Positions 8,869 through 17,677 of a stretch of DNA of 64,000 bases are shown here, piece by piece (within the stretch, counting starts at the first letter, position 1; each line of letters opens with the position of its first letter). The position numbers and the translations under genes were made by a program. The DNA is from Maricaulis sp048269565 (GTDB taxonomy: Bacteria; Pseudomonadota; Alphaproteobacteria; Caulobacterales; Maricaulaceae): NCBI RefSeq assembly GCF_048269565.1, contig NZ_JBLXIK010000003.1:62001-126000 (forward strand). Reading direction: 5' to 3'. The notes below the pieces were generated by a model. That model did no database searches. It had not been told where the DNA came from and worked only from the letters and a program-made list of their open reading frames with translations.

Positions 8869-9848
8869 CCGGCCTCGCTTCCGGTCTCGCTTCCGGTCTC
8901 GCTTCCGGTTTCGGGAGCCTCGTCCTCATAGACACGCCCGAGATGTTTCTCGCCGCGTCTGGCGGCCAGCAGGGCCTGCTTGTGACGCTCGGCAAAGCGG
9001 GCGCGGTCTTCGGCGGAAAAACGGTCATGGCAATGCGGGCAGGAGACGCCAGGCACGAAGTGGTCCGAGCGCAGATCTTCCGGGCCGAGCGGTTCGCGGC
9101 AGGCATGGCAGAGCGTGTGGGTGCCAGGCTCGAGCCCGTGCCCGACGGCAACGCGCCGGTCGAACACGAAACATTCGCCGCGCCACAGGCTTTCCTCGGC
9201 CGGCACGGTCTCGAGATATTTCAGGATGCCGCCCTTGAGATGGAAGACCTCGTCAATCCCCTCGGCCTTCACGAATGAGGTTGCCTTCTCGCAGCGAATG
9301 CCGCCGGTGCAATACATCGCGACGCGGGCATTGGGGCGCCCCTGGCGGAAATTGCGGAACCATTCGGGAAATTCGCGAAAGCTGACGGTCTGCGGATTTA
9401 CCGCGCCCTCGAACTGGCCGATCCGGACCTCGTAATCATTGCGGGTATCGATGGTGACGACATCGGGGGCTGTGATCAGCTCGTTCCATTCGCTCGGGTC
9501 GATATAGGAGCCGACCAGCTGATTGGGATCGACGCCGGGAATGCCCATCGTCACGATCTCGCGCTTGAGCCGCACTTTCAGCCGCAAAAACGGCTGCGCC
9601 TCGGCCCAGCTCTCCTTGTGCTCGAGATCGCCGCAGCCGGGCAGGGTCCGGATGGCACCCAGCATGGCGGCGATCCCGTCGGCGGTGCCGGCGATGGTGC
9701 CATTAATGCCTTCGGCGGCGAGCAGGAGTGTGCCGGTGATCTCGTTCGCTTCACCGACCTGTTTCAGCCGCGCCTGCAGGGTATCGAGCCCGTCGAGCGG
9801 GGTGAACTTGTACAGGGCGGCGACGGTGAAACGGGGCATGGGGGTCAT
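8865..9848 (-). CDS. trhO: tRNA uridine(34) hydroxylase, rhodanese domain (TrhO/YceA)
   Basis: TrhO uses oxygen to hydroxylate U34 of tRNA on the way to 5-methoxy- or carboxymethoxyuridine. The protein has an N-terminal acylphosphatase-like region (RFTVAALYKFTPL...), a central rhodanese domain with the active-site loop MYCTGGIRCEKA, and a cysteine-rich C-terminal part (CHACREPLG, CPHC) as in bacterial members. I favour the ATG at 9846-9848 (327 residues); a second ATG at 9837-9839 is possible. Longer upstream extensions are not supported. The last residues are an odd repeat of Glu-Thr-Gly-Ser encoded by three exact 12-bp DNA repeats. The gene overlaps the GST start. Confidence 0.9.
   Translation of the reverse strand: MTPMPRFTVAALYKFTPLDGLDTLQARLKQVGEANEITGTLLLAAEGINGTIAGTADGIAAMLGAIRTLPGCGDLEHKESWAEAQPFLRLKVRLKREIVTMGIPGVDPNQLVGSYIDPSEWNELITAPDVVTIDTRNDYEVRIGQFEGAVNPQTVSFREFPEWFRNFRQGRPNARVAMYCTGGIRCEKATSFVKAEGIDEVFHLKGGILKYLETVPAEESLWRGECFVFDRRVAVGHGLEPGTHTLCHACREPLGPEDLRSDHFVPGVSCPHCHDRFSAEDRARFAERHKQALLAARRGEKHLGRVYEDEAPETGSETGSETGSEAG
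8874..8909. repeat. 12-bp tandem repeat, three exact copies, in the 3' end of trhO
   Basis: The unit ctcgcttccggt occurs three times without mismatch. On the minus strand it encodes repeated Glu-Thr-Gly-Ser at the extreme C terminus of TrhO, just before the stop. Its length (a multiple of three) keeps the frame when copies are gained or lost. Confidence 0.9.
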
Positions 9849-10035
9849 CCGGTGGCGATGCGGAGCGGTATAGCAAGTTCGTGTGGCGGGGCGGAGTCTG
9901 GAGCTGCGGACGGGAGTGTATGGTGGATGTGGTTGCTGAGAAGCATCACCCAAATGAACCCGAAGCCGGCGAGCGGGCCCGGGAAAGCTGGCCCAGCCGG
10001 ACTAAATCGACCGCACCGGTTTCAGGTTCAGTTTT

Positions 10036-10707
10036 TCAACTCCCGACACTCATCGCCAGCACCCGGCTGATCTCGCTCAGCGACCGCCCGGACTGCACCC
10101 GCCACGTATTGAAGGTCGCCTGCACCGCCGCCAGGTCGCGCTTCGAGGTCGGCGCTTTGGCGACGACGCCCTCGGCGATCAGGCGGGCGATGACGTCCTT
10201 GGACAGGATATAGCTCGACTTGCCCATCCAGCGCATGGCGCGCTGTCCGGTCGCGCCTCCCAGCCGCGAGCCGCGCTTGGCGAGGACATCCATCAGGCCG
10301 TTGAAATCATCCTCGGGCCAGTCGGCGAAGAACTTCGCGGCGCTGCCATGCTCGGCGGCGAGCTCGGTGAGGAAACGGGCATTCTCCACCACCGCCATGA
10401 TCTTGGCGCCATTGCGGACAATGCCCTTGTCCGAGAGCAGGCGGTCGATCTCGTCATCGCCGTAGAAGGACACGCGAGCGGGATCGAAGCCCTCGAAAGC
10501 CGCCTCGAAACCGGGCCATTTCGCCTCGATCACCTTCCAGTGGAAACCGGCCTGGAACAGGCATTTCGCCATCATCGACAGCCAGCGATCATCGGGGATG
10601 GCGGCGAGCTCGCCAGCCGGCAGCGGCTTGGAGAGCTGGGCCTCCAGCGCTTCGGGCCCGCCCTTGCGCTCGGCGGCGAGGGCGAAGATTTCGTCGAATG
10701 TGCGCAT
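10036..10707 (-). CDS. DNA-3-methyladenine glycosylase I family protein (Tag-like)
   Basis: This 223-residue protein belongs to the HhH-GPD-related Tag superfamily. Recognisable parts are MRTFDEIFALAAERKGG at the start, DDRWLSMMAKCLFQAGFHWKVIEAKWPGFEAAF in the first half, and IVRNGAKIMAVVENARF, which matches the Tag fold region following the glycosylase helices. Tag removes 3-methyladenine from alkylated DNA in the cytoplasm. The bacterial group to which this belongs is more distant from E. coli Tag and its activity is not proven. I start at ATG 10705-10707, which has AGGA upstream. It sits 10 bases after the stop of the HlyD-type adaptor, so it looks like the last gene of that ABC operon, an unexpected partner. 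Confidence 0.75.
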   Translation of the reverse strand: MRTFDEIFALAAERKGGPEALEAQLSKPLPAGELAAIPDDRWLSMMAKCLFQAGFHWKVIEAKWPGFEAAFEGFDPARVSFYGDDEIDRLLSDKGIVRNGAKIMAVVENARFLTELAAEHGSAAKFFADWPEDDFNGLMDVLAKRGSRLGGATGQRAMRWMGKSSYILSKDVIARLIAEGVVAKAPTSKRDLAAVQATFNTWRVQSGRSLSEISRVLAMSVGS

Positions 10708-10717
10708 GGACCTGTTC

Positions 10718-11935
10718 CTAGAGCTCCGCTTCGCGCCGCTTGACCGCGATGCCGTCATGGATTTGCGGGCCGGGATACATCACCACGACATCGCCGGGCT
10801 CGAGCCCGGAGACAATTTGCGCCATGCGGCCATTCTCCTGGCCGATCTCGACCGGTGTCAGGGCGGCGCGGCCCTCCTCGACGCGGTAGACGGCCCATTG
10901 TCCGCCGGAGCGGAACAGGGCGGCGACGGGCAATTGCACGACATCGTCCTGGTTCCAGATCGTCACCGCCGCCTCGACGCGATAGCCATGGCCCAGCGCT
11001 ACCCACCTGCCCGGCTCGTCGACGAGGTCGATGATGACATTGACGCGCTGTTCCTCGACGCCCAGGGCGGAAACCTTGATGAAGCCATAGGGCTCGATGC
11101 GGCGCACCCGGCCGCGCAAGGTGCCGCTGCCGCCCCAGGCGGTGATCTCGGCGGCATCACCCTCCTGGATCTGAACTGCATCGGTGGAGAGGAATTCGAC
11201 AACGATTTCCAGATCGGCCGGGTCGCCCATTTCCAGGATCGGTGTGCCCGGCACGACAACGCTCTCGCTCTCCTGCAGCACCTGCAACAGCCGGCCGCTG
11301 ACCGGTGCGTGGATCTCGACCAGCCCGCCATTGGCACCATCCTCGCCCGGTTGCAGCAGGCGCGCCTGTGCCGCCTCAAGCTCGGCCTCGACGCGGGCGA
11401 CATTGGCGCGCGCCGTATTGAGGCCGGCATAGGCGGTGCGCCGCGCCAGCCGGACGCGGTCGACGGCACCCTGGGAGGCGACGCCGGTGGTGAACAGGGT
11501 CTCGATGCGTTCCGCCTCGGTGCGGGCATAATCGTATTCCAGCGCCGCGCGCTGTTGTTCCGCATTGGCGAAGGCCAGCGCCGCCTCGGCGGAGCGCACG
11601 GCAGCGCGGGCCTCGACCTGGGAGCGGGCATCGAGCAGGGCCGGGTCGCTCGGCAGGATCGTCGCCAGCACATCACCCGCCGCGACGCTGTCGCCGGCAT
11701 CATGATTGATCCGCAGAAGGCGCCCGCCGAGCGGCGCCGAGACGACATAGACCTCGCGCACCCGCGTGCGGGCCTCGTCGCGGACGCTGACAGCCAGCGT
11801 GTCACGGCTCACCTCGGCCAGATCGACCAGAACCGGTTGCGGCCGGAAGGCGAGGGCGAGCAGTACGATGAGGGCGATCCCGGCGATCGCCCAGAAGACC
11901 GTGCGGAAATTGAGTGTCAGTCCGGCGATTTTCAA
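10718..11935 (-). CDS. HlyD/MacA-type periplasmic adaptor of an ABC exporter
   Basis: This 405-residue membrane-fusion protein has an N-terminal membrane anchor (about residues 12-28), a lipoyl/hairpin region with long coiled-coil content rich in Ala, Glu and Arg (about 80-190) and C-terminal beta-barrel domains ending in LEPGDVVVMYPG. Such adaptors couple an inner-membrane transporter to an outer-membrane channel. The start is TTG at 11933-11935, only 6 bases after the stop of the permease gene. GGGGAG in the permease stop region serves as ribosome site and no better start gives the full anchor. With the ATPase and permease genes upstream it forms a MacAB-like or DevBCA-like exporter. No outer-membrane TolC gene is nearby. 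Confidence 0.87.
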   Translation of the reverse strand: MKIAGLTLNFRTVFWAIAGIALIVLLALAFRPQPVLVDLAEVSRDTLAVSVRDEARTRVREVYVVSAPLGGRLLRINHDAGDSVAAGDVLATILPSDPALLDARSQVEARAAVRSAEAALAFANAEQQRAALEYDYARTEAERIETLFTTGVASQGAVDRVRLARRTAYAGLNTARANVARVEAELEAAQARLLQPGEDGANGGLVEIHAPVSGRLLQVLQESESVVVPGTPILEMGDPADLEIVVEFLSTDAVQIQEGDAAEITAWGGSGTLRGRVRRIEPYGFIKVSALGVEEQRVNVIIDLVDEPGRWVALGHGYRVEAAVTIWNQDDVVQLPVAALFRSGGQWAVYRVEEGRAALTPVEIGQENGRMAQIVSGLEPGDVVVMYPGPQIHDGIAVKRREAEL

Positions 11936-11941
11936 AACCCG

Positions 11942-14335
11942 TTACTCCCCTGTTTTCAGCACGGCGACCATGTCGAGCCGTTCGATCTGGTGGCGCACCA
12001 TCAGGCTCGAGGCGATGGTGATGCCGACCAGCAGCGCGCCCGCAAGCCCGAAGGTCGAGGCATTGATGACAAACGGCAAGCGAAACAGTTCCGAACTCAT
12101 CGCCTGCGCCAGAAACCAGGCCATCGCCGTGCCCGCCGCCGCGCCGACCGGCAGGGCCAGCAGGGTCAAAAACGCCACTTCGCCGAGCAGGATATAGGCG
12201 ACATCGGCGACGGTGAAGCCGAGCACGCGCAGGGAGGCCAGTTCGCGCTGCCGCTCGGCGAAGGAGATGCGGACGCTGTTATAGATCACGCCCAGCGCAA
12301 TCAGTCCGGCAAAACCGGTATAGATCCAGATCGCGGTGCCGAGATTTTGCTGCATCAGCTCATCGAGATTTTGCGCCGCCAGCGCCTGCAGCCCGGTGCC
12401 CGCGACCAGAGGCACGGATTTGAGCGTGGTGTAGAGCGTGTCGAGCTGGCCGGGATCGACGATCAGATAGGCGCCGGACACGACATCGCCTTCGCCGAGC
12501 AGGGCGTTGAGATCGCCGATCCGCATCTGGGCGCCCGACCCGATCAGCGTTGTCGTGACCGCCGAGACCGGCACGTTGAGCACCGGACGGCGGCCCTCGG
12601 CGATGTGGATCTCCAGCATCTCGCCGGCCTCGATATCCAGCTTGGTCGCCAGGTCCTGCGACAGCACCAGCCCGCCCGGTGGCGGTGAGACCGTGCGGTA
12701 ATCGGCATCGACCATGCGCGACAATTCCGGATCGGCCGGACTGCCCATCAGCGCCGCGCGCTCCTCGAGATTTCCGTGGCGCAGCCGCGCCGAGACCGCG
12801 CGGAACGGTTCGGCCGCCAGCACGCCGGGCAGGCGCTCGATACTGTGATAGGCGGCACGAGAGCGCGGCTGCACGAAGGTTACGGATACGTCGTAGCGAT
12901 TGGAAACATTGAAGAAACCATCCATCATCACGCTCATGGAATCGATGAAGAACATCGTCCCGATCAACAGCGCGCCCGAGGCGGCAACGCCGGCGACGGT
13001 GAGGCCGGCGCGGATCGGCCAGCGGATGATCTGGCGCAAGATCATGCGGGTCTGCTGGTCGATGGCGTGCCAGCGGGTAATGCCCATGCCGGCGGCCTTG
13101 GAATAGTCCGGTGGCGGTGGTTGGGTCATGGCATCAGCCGGATTGAGGCTGGCGGCGCGGCGCACGGCCACCGCGGCGCCGCCGAGAATGGCGATGCCGG
13201 TAATGGCAATCACGATGGCATAGGTGCGCGGGTCGGCGTTGAAGACCAGGAAGGGGAAGCGGTAATACTGGGTGTACAGGATCGCCATCTCGCGCCCGAG
13301 CCAGATTCCGAGCCCGCCGCCGATCATCAGCCCGGCCAGCCCGATCACGGCGACCAGTTTCATATAATGCCAGCCGACCTCGTCATCGCGATAGCCAAAG
13401 GCCTTGAGCAGGCCGATCCCGGCGCGCTGCACGGCGATCAGGCGCGAGATGACGATATTGACCAGGAAGGCCGCCACCAGCAGGAAGATCGGCGGCAGGA
13501 CGTTGCCCATGGTGCGCAACTGGTCGATCTCGCTGGAGACGAAGACGTCGGAGATCTGCTCGTCGCGGCCATAGGCGCCCGGCGCGCCATAGGGTTCAAA
13601 CAGAAGGTCGAGCTCGGCGATGACGGCGGCCTCGCTGGCACCGTGTGACAGACGCACCACGGCCTCATTGAAGGCCCCGTCCTGGTCGACGGCACGCGCC
13701 AGCGCCTGGCGTCCCATCCACATCACCCCGAACAGGCGGTCATCGGGCACGATCTCGCCCGGCGCGATGGTGTATACATGCTCGGGCGACAGACCGATGC
13801 CGACGATCACCAGACGGGCACGGCGGCCATGAATTGTCGCCGAGACGGTGTCGCCGATCTGGAGCTCATGCGCCGTGGCAAAGCTTTCCAGCACCACGAC
13901 CTCATCGCCGCGATCAGCTTCCGGCGTGCGGCCGCGGGTGAGATAGAGCTGGTTGACCGAGGGCAGGCCGATATCGGGCAGCGACAGGATCTCGCCAGAG
14001 GCCGGCTCGCTCATGCCGGGCATGTCCAACAGGACGCTGGCCCGGATGCGCGTTTCTGCCGCCTGCACTCCGTCGAGGCCGCGTATGTCGCTGAGCAGGG
14101 CTTGCGGCGCCCGCACGACCGGGGCCCAGATATCGGCCAGCAAATAGCGCTCATAATAGGCGCGCCGGGTTTCCTGCAGCGAGTTGAGCATGCCGGTCGA
14201 CAGAAGCTGCACCGACACACCGCCGGCAATGACAAAGGCAATCGCCAGCGCCTGGGTTTTCATCCCCCACAGATCGCGCCACAGCTTGCGGTCGAGCACC
14301 GAAAGCCAGCCGAGAATGCCGCCTCCGCCTACCAT
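11942..14335 (-). CDS. ABC transporter permease, FtsX-like, two-repeat type
   Basis: This 797-residue inner-membrane protein carries two FtsX/MacB-type permease modules. The first begins with an N-terminal membrane helix (about residues 27-47), a large periplasmic domain, and three helices at about 280-390. The second repeats this from about residue 430 (RAGLTVAGVAASGALLIGTMFF), with a further periplasmic domain and final helices ending near the C terminus. Such permeases work by mechanotransmission and move lipoproteins, lipids, peptides or drugs rather than transporting through a pore. The ATG overlaps the stop of the ATPase gene by 7 bases, so the subunits are co-translated. The substrate is unknown. 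Confidence 0.88.
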   Translation of the reverse strand: MVGGGGILGWLSVLDRKLWRDLWGMKTQALAIAFVIAGGVSVQLLSTGMLNSLQETRRAYYERYLLADIWAPVVRAPQALLSDIRGLDGVQAAETRIRASVLLDMPGMSEPASGEILSLPDIGLPSVNQLYLTRGRTPEADRGDEVVVLESFATAHELQIGDTVSATIHGRRARLVIVGIGLSPEHVYTIAPGEIVPDDRLFGVMWMGRQALARAVDQDGAFNEAVVRLSHGASEAAVIAELDLLFEPYGAPGAYGRDEQISDVFVSSEIDQLRTMGNVLPPIFLLVAAFLVNIVISRLIAVQRAGIGLLKAFGYRDDEVGWHYMKLVAVIGLAGLMIGGGLGIWLGREMAILYTQYYRFPFLVFNADPRTYAIVIAITGIAILGGAAVAVRRAASLNPADAMTQPPPPDYSKAAGMGITRWHAIDQQTRMILRQIIRWPIRAGLTVAGVAASGALLIGTMFFIDSMSVMMDGFFNVSNRYDVSVTFVQPRSRAAYHSIERLPGVLAAEPFRAVSARLRHGNLEERAALMGSPADPELSRMVDADYRTVSPPPGGLVLSQDLATKLDIEAGEMLEIHIAEGRRPVLNVPVSAVTTTLIGSGAQMRIGDLNALLGEGDVVSGAYLIVDPGQLDTLYTTLKSVPLVAGTGLQALAAQNLDELMQQNLGTAIWIYTGFAGLIALGVIYNSVRISFAERQRELASLRVLGFTVADVAYILLGEVAFLTLLALPVGAAAGTAMAWFLAQAMSSELFRLPFVINASTFGLAGALLVGITIASSLMVRHQIERLDMVAVLKTGE

Positions 14336-15066
14336 GTGATGTCGCGCGGGTGTTTGGGGGCGGGATTGAGGCGCACCTCGCGCACGGCGCCATCGGCGAA
14401 CACCACCACCCGGTGGGCCATCGCCGCGACGCCGGCATTGTGGGTGATGATCAGCGTCGTGGCGTTCAGCGTGTCGTTGACGGTTTTCAGCGCCTCGAGC
14501 ACCCGCGATCCGGTCGACGAATCCAGCGCTCCGGTCGGTTCGTCACACAGCAGGACGGAGGGCTGTTTGGCGATGGCGCGGGCAATGGCGACGCGCTGCT
14601 GCTCGCCGCCCGACATCTGGGCCGGGAAATGGCTCTGCCGGTCCTTGAGCCCGACCATCTCCAGCGCCGCATCCGGGGTGAGGGGATTGTCGGCGATCTC
14701 GGTGACGAGGGCGACATTCTCCCACGCCGTCAGGGAGGGCATGAGATTGTAGAACTGGAACACGAAGCCGACATTGCGGCGCCGGTATTGCGTCAACTCT
14801 TGGCGGCTGGCATGGCCGATATCGCGGCCGCGGAAGAACACCTCGCCGCTGGTCGCCTTGTCGAGACCGCCGATGATGTTGAGGAAGGTCGACTTGCCGC
14901 TGCCCGAGGCGCCGAGCACTACGACCAGCTCGCCATCGGGCAATTCCAGATCGACGCCGCGCAGCGCCTGCACCTCGGCGGCGCCCTTGCCATAGGTCTT
15001 GGTCAGGCCACGCGTGCGAAAGCACAGGCCGTCCATGGACTCGGTCTGGGCTTTCGGCGTCGGCAT
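14329..15066 (-). CDS. ABC transporter ATP-binding protein (MacB/LolD type)
   Basis: This 245-residue ATPase powers the FtsX-like permease encoded next to it. Walker A is GASGSGKST (about residue 52), the Q-loop lies at FVFQFYNLMPSLTAWENV, the signature is MSGGEQQRVAIARA, and Walker B is VLLCDEPTGALD. NLMPSLTAWENV and the DEPTGALD box are typical of the LolD/MacB/FtsE group. The start ATG 15064-15066 follows GAGGGAG. It is the first gene of a four-gene operon (ATPase, permease, adaptor, Tag-like glycosylase), all on the minus strand. Confidence 0.93.
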   Translation of the reverse strand: MPTPKAQTESMDGLCFRTRGLTKTYGKGAAEVQALRGVDLELPDGELVVVLGASGSGKSTFLNIIGGLDKATSGEVFFRGRDIGHASRQELTQYRRRNVGFVFQFYNLMPSLTAWENVALVTEIADNPLTPDAALEMVGLKDRQSHFPAQMSGGEQQRVAIARAIAKQPSVLLCDEPTGALDSSTGSRVLEALKTVNDTLNATTLIITHNAGVAAMAHRVVVFADGAVREVRLNPAPKHPRDITW

Positions 15067-15105
15067 GCGTGCTCCCTCGGGAGTGTCAGGCTCTCTGGAT
15101 AGACG

Positions 15106-16431
15106 TCATTGCGCCGGTGCGGAAGGCGACACTTTGCCCGGCTCGCGCTGACGGCCGAGGTAATAAACCGGCAGGCCGATGACCATCAGCACCATGCCCC
15201 AGAACAAAACTTCCAGACCGGAGCCGAAAATCGCGAAACAGGAATACAGCGACGCCAGCAGGGCGATGATCGCCCAGCTCCGCGCCGATTTCCAGGAATG
15301 GCGCAGTTCGGCGACGGCGCTGACCAGCAGCGGTGCCAGCAAGGTCATGGTGCTCATCATCAGCAGGAAGGTGAAGGCCCCGACCAGGCCGCGCGAGTAA
15401 TTGGCGATCAGCAGGATGGAGCCGAGGATGAGCGAGATTAGCAGCGAGTATTTCGGAGCGCCGCGGCCATTTTTCGCGGCGAAGAATTTCGGCGCCAGCC
15501 GGTCGATCGCCACCGCCATCGGCAATTGGCCGGACAGGAAGATGATGCCGTTCAGGGCTCCGGCGGTTGATACCAGCGCCCCGATGGCGACCAGCGGCCC
15601 GCCCCACGGGCCCAGATGCCGGGCCGCGTCGGCGAAGGGCGAGGTGGAGGCCGCGAGCTGGTCGGCCGGGACCAGCGCCATCACCGCCGCCGTCGAGCCG
15701 ATATAGATGATGGCGACTGTGATGGTGCCGATCACGGTGGCGCGCGGGACGGTCCTTGCGGGATCGCGGACCTCACCGGCTGGGATTGTCCCGGATTCCA
15801 GCCCGGCAAAGGCCCACATCGTCAGCAGCGCTGTCGTCGCCAGTACGCCCAGGAAAGTGCCGCCCGACGGATTGACCGCCGGCAGGTTGGCCATCTCTCC
15901 GGCGACGGCGCCGAGGCCGATGATCAGCAGGATGGGGAGGATTTTGAGCACGGTCATGATCAGCTGCACCAGGCTCGCATCCGAGGCGCCGCGCAGGGAG
16001 ACCAGACCGAGGCCCCAGATCAGCGCCAGCGCGACAGCGGCCTGAGCCACCGGCGCCTGCCCGAGCGCGGGCACGAAAACCGTCACATAGCCGACAAAGG
16101 CGATCGCGACCGCCGGGATGGAGATCCAGTAGGAGGCCCAATAGCCCCAGACGACGAGAAAGCCGGGCAGATCGCCAAAGGCGTCATGGGCATAGGCATA
16201 GGGTCCGCCCGTCCGCGTGGTGCGCACCGCCAGCCGGCCCAGCGTCAGCGCCAGCAGGATCGAGCCGCCTGCCGTCAGGGCCCATCCGGCGAAACCCATC
16301 AGGCCATAGGGCGCCATCACGGCCGGCAGCATGAAGATGCCCGAGCCGATCATCACGCCAACGGTCAGCGACCAGCAGCCCCAGAAGCCGATGGCTTTCG
16401 GTTTCGCCACTTCAGTTGTTTGCGTCTCCAT
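15106..16431 (-). CDS. APC family amino acid/amine permease
   Basis: This 441-residue transporter belongs to the amino acid-polyamine-organocation superfamily and has about 12 hydrophobic segments. The N terminus shows the diagnostic GFWGCWSLTVGVMIGSGIFM, the unwound helix-1 region that binds substrate. I start at ATG 16429-16431, which has GAGGGGGGAA upstream at good spacing; an earlier in-frame GTG-like extension adds nine residues before that site. The first 20 bases overlap the end of the Rieske oxygenase gene, so the two form one unit. The permease probably imports the compound the oxygenase acts on, or a related amine; this is inference from the overlap. Confidence 0.9.
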   Translation of the reverse strand: METQTTEVAKPKAIGFWGCWSLTVGVMIGSGIFMLPAVMAPYGLMGFAGWALTAGGSILLALTLGRLAVRTTRTGGPYAYAHDAFGDLPGFLVVWGYWASYWISIPAVAIAFVGYVTVFVPALGQAPVAQAAVALALIWGLGLVSLRGASDASLVQLIMTVLKILPILLIIGLGAVAGEMANLPAVNPSGGTFLGVLATTALLTMWAFAGLESGTIPAGEVRDPARTVPRATVIGTITVAIIYIGSTAAVMALVPADQLAASTSPFADAARHLGPWGGPLVAIGALVSTAGALNGIIFLSGQLPMAVAIDRLAPKFFAAKNGRGAPKYSLLISLILGSILLIANYSRGLVGAFTFLLMMSTMTLLAPLLVSAVAELRHSWKSARSWAIIALLASLYSCFAIFGSGLEVLFWGMVLMVIGLPVYYLGRQREPGKVSPSAPAQ

Positions 16432-17521
16432 GTGTCGTTCCCCCCTCGGCGCGGGCATAGGCCTCGCGCAGCAAATTCTGCCAATGCCAGACGCCGGCCT
16501 CCTGGCTGGGCGATAGCCGCCCGGGCCGGTAGGCGCCGCTATTCAGTCCCTGCTGCACACGCTCGCAGATCAGACGGTCTTCGCCCTGGATCTCGTCAGA
16601 AAAGGCATCATCGGCCTCGGCCATGCTCTCAAAGCCCGGTGCGTAGTAGAAATCGAACTCGACCCGGCAATGCGACGGCCCGTCGGCGACAACGCGATTG
16701 GTCTGCACCCGGCCGGGCAGGATGTTGAGCATGGTGTTGGGATAGATGAAGAAATACAGCGCCTCGCCATCGGCATAGAGGCCATTGGGGTCACTCACCG
16801 GTGCGCGCTGGAGCGACCAGAAGGGCGCCAGCTCGGTCCGGTATTGCGGATAGCTGACGACACCGCTGAGCCCGGGATGCACGAAGGGCAGGTGATAGCC
16901 TTCAAGGAAATTGTCGACATAGGTCTTCCAGTTGGCGGCGACCTTGTAGATGCGCCGGTGATGATGGTGCATGCCGGCCAGATCATAGGGCGCGGCGAGG
17001 GCATCGATGCCGGCCATGACAGTGGCGAAATCCGGTCCGCCGGCGCGGGCGCGCGCGAAGGTCATGCCGTTCCATGTCTGCAGTTCGATGCGGGCGAGGG
17101 CGATGCCGTCGCGGTCGAAACTCTGCGCGTCCTGCATTTCCGGCGCGGTGCGCAATTGCCCGTCGAGATCATAGGTCCAGCCATGATAGGCGCAGCGCAG
17201 CCGTTTCGCGCCCTTGCCATCGCATAGCGCCAGCGGGCCGGCGCGGTGGCGGCAGACATTGACGAAGCCGTTGAGCGCGCCGTCGGCAGCGTGCACGATC
17301 AGCACCGGCACGCGGCCAATATCGCGCACGACATGATCGCCCGGCTGCGCCACATCCGAGGCCGGGCACAGGATCTGCCAGCCCGGCTCGAGCACTGCGG
17401 CCTGGTCGACGCCGAGCCAGTGATCGCCGGCATAGAAATCCGGCGACAGGGCCGAGGCCTCGTCCAGCCGGACAGACTGCAGCCGTGGATCGGCCGATTT
17501 TGCGGGGAATTCATCGCTCAT
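16412..17521 (-). CDS. Rieske non-heme iron oxygenase, alpha subunit
   Basis: This 369-residue aromatic-ring-hydroxylating or quaternary-amine oxygenase has the Rieske [2Fe-2S] ligands Cys90, His92, Cys110 and His113 (CRHR and CAYHGW) and the mononuclear iron site in VDNFLEGYHLPFVHPG, with His210 and His215. The bridging Asp203 links the two centres between subunits. The small size and sequence style fit the subgroup that includes carnitine, glycine betaine and choline monooxygenases better than the classical naphthalene-type dioxygenases. A reductase gene would be needed but none is adjacent. The overlap with an APC permease points to a nitrogen-containing substrate, which is inference. Confidence 0.88.
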   Translation of the reverse strand: MSDEFPAKSADPRLQSVRLDEASALSPDFYAGDHWLGVDQAAVLEPGWQILCPASDVAQPGDHVVRDIGRVPVLIVHAADGALNGFVNVCRHRAGPLALCDGKGAKRLRCAYHGWTYDLDGQLRTAPEMQDAQSFDRDGIALARIELQTWNGMTFARARAGGPDFATVMAGIDALAAPYDLAGMHHHHRRIYKVAANWKTYVDNFLEGYHLPFVHPGLSGVVSYPQYRTELAPFWSLQRAPVSDPNGLYADGEALYFFIYPNTMLNILPGRVQTNRVVADGPSHCRVEFDFYYAPGFESMAEADDAFSDEIQGEDRLICERVQQGLNSGAYRPGRLSPSQEAGVWHWQNLLREAYARAEGGTTHGDANN

Positions 17522-17677
17522 TGCAGGACGTTAGGGCCGGCAGGCTTGGGCGGCAAGCGCTTTGACGATCCGGCCGGATGTCCCGGCCTGCCGATGGCCG
17601 GTGGCAATCCGCCGCGATTGCCCGCCCGTGCCGGTCATTCTAGGTTTGACGCTCGACGCAACAGGGATAGATGCTGC

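Noticed and set aside
10598..12688. A 696-codon open frame on the plus strand opposite the adaptor and permease genes
   Set aside because: It is the antisense shadow of high-GC genes: composition is biased to Asp, Gly, Arg and His, it has no domain, and the minus-strand genes are convincing ABC components.
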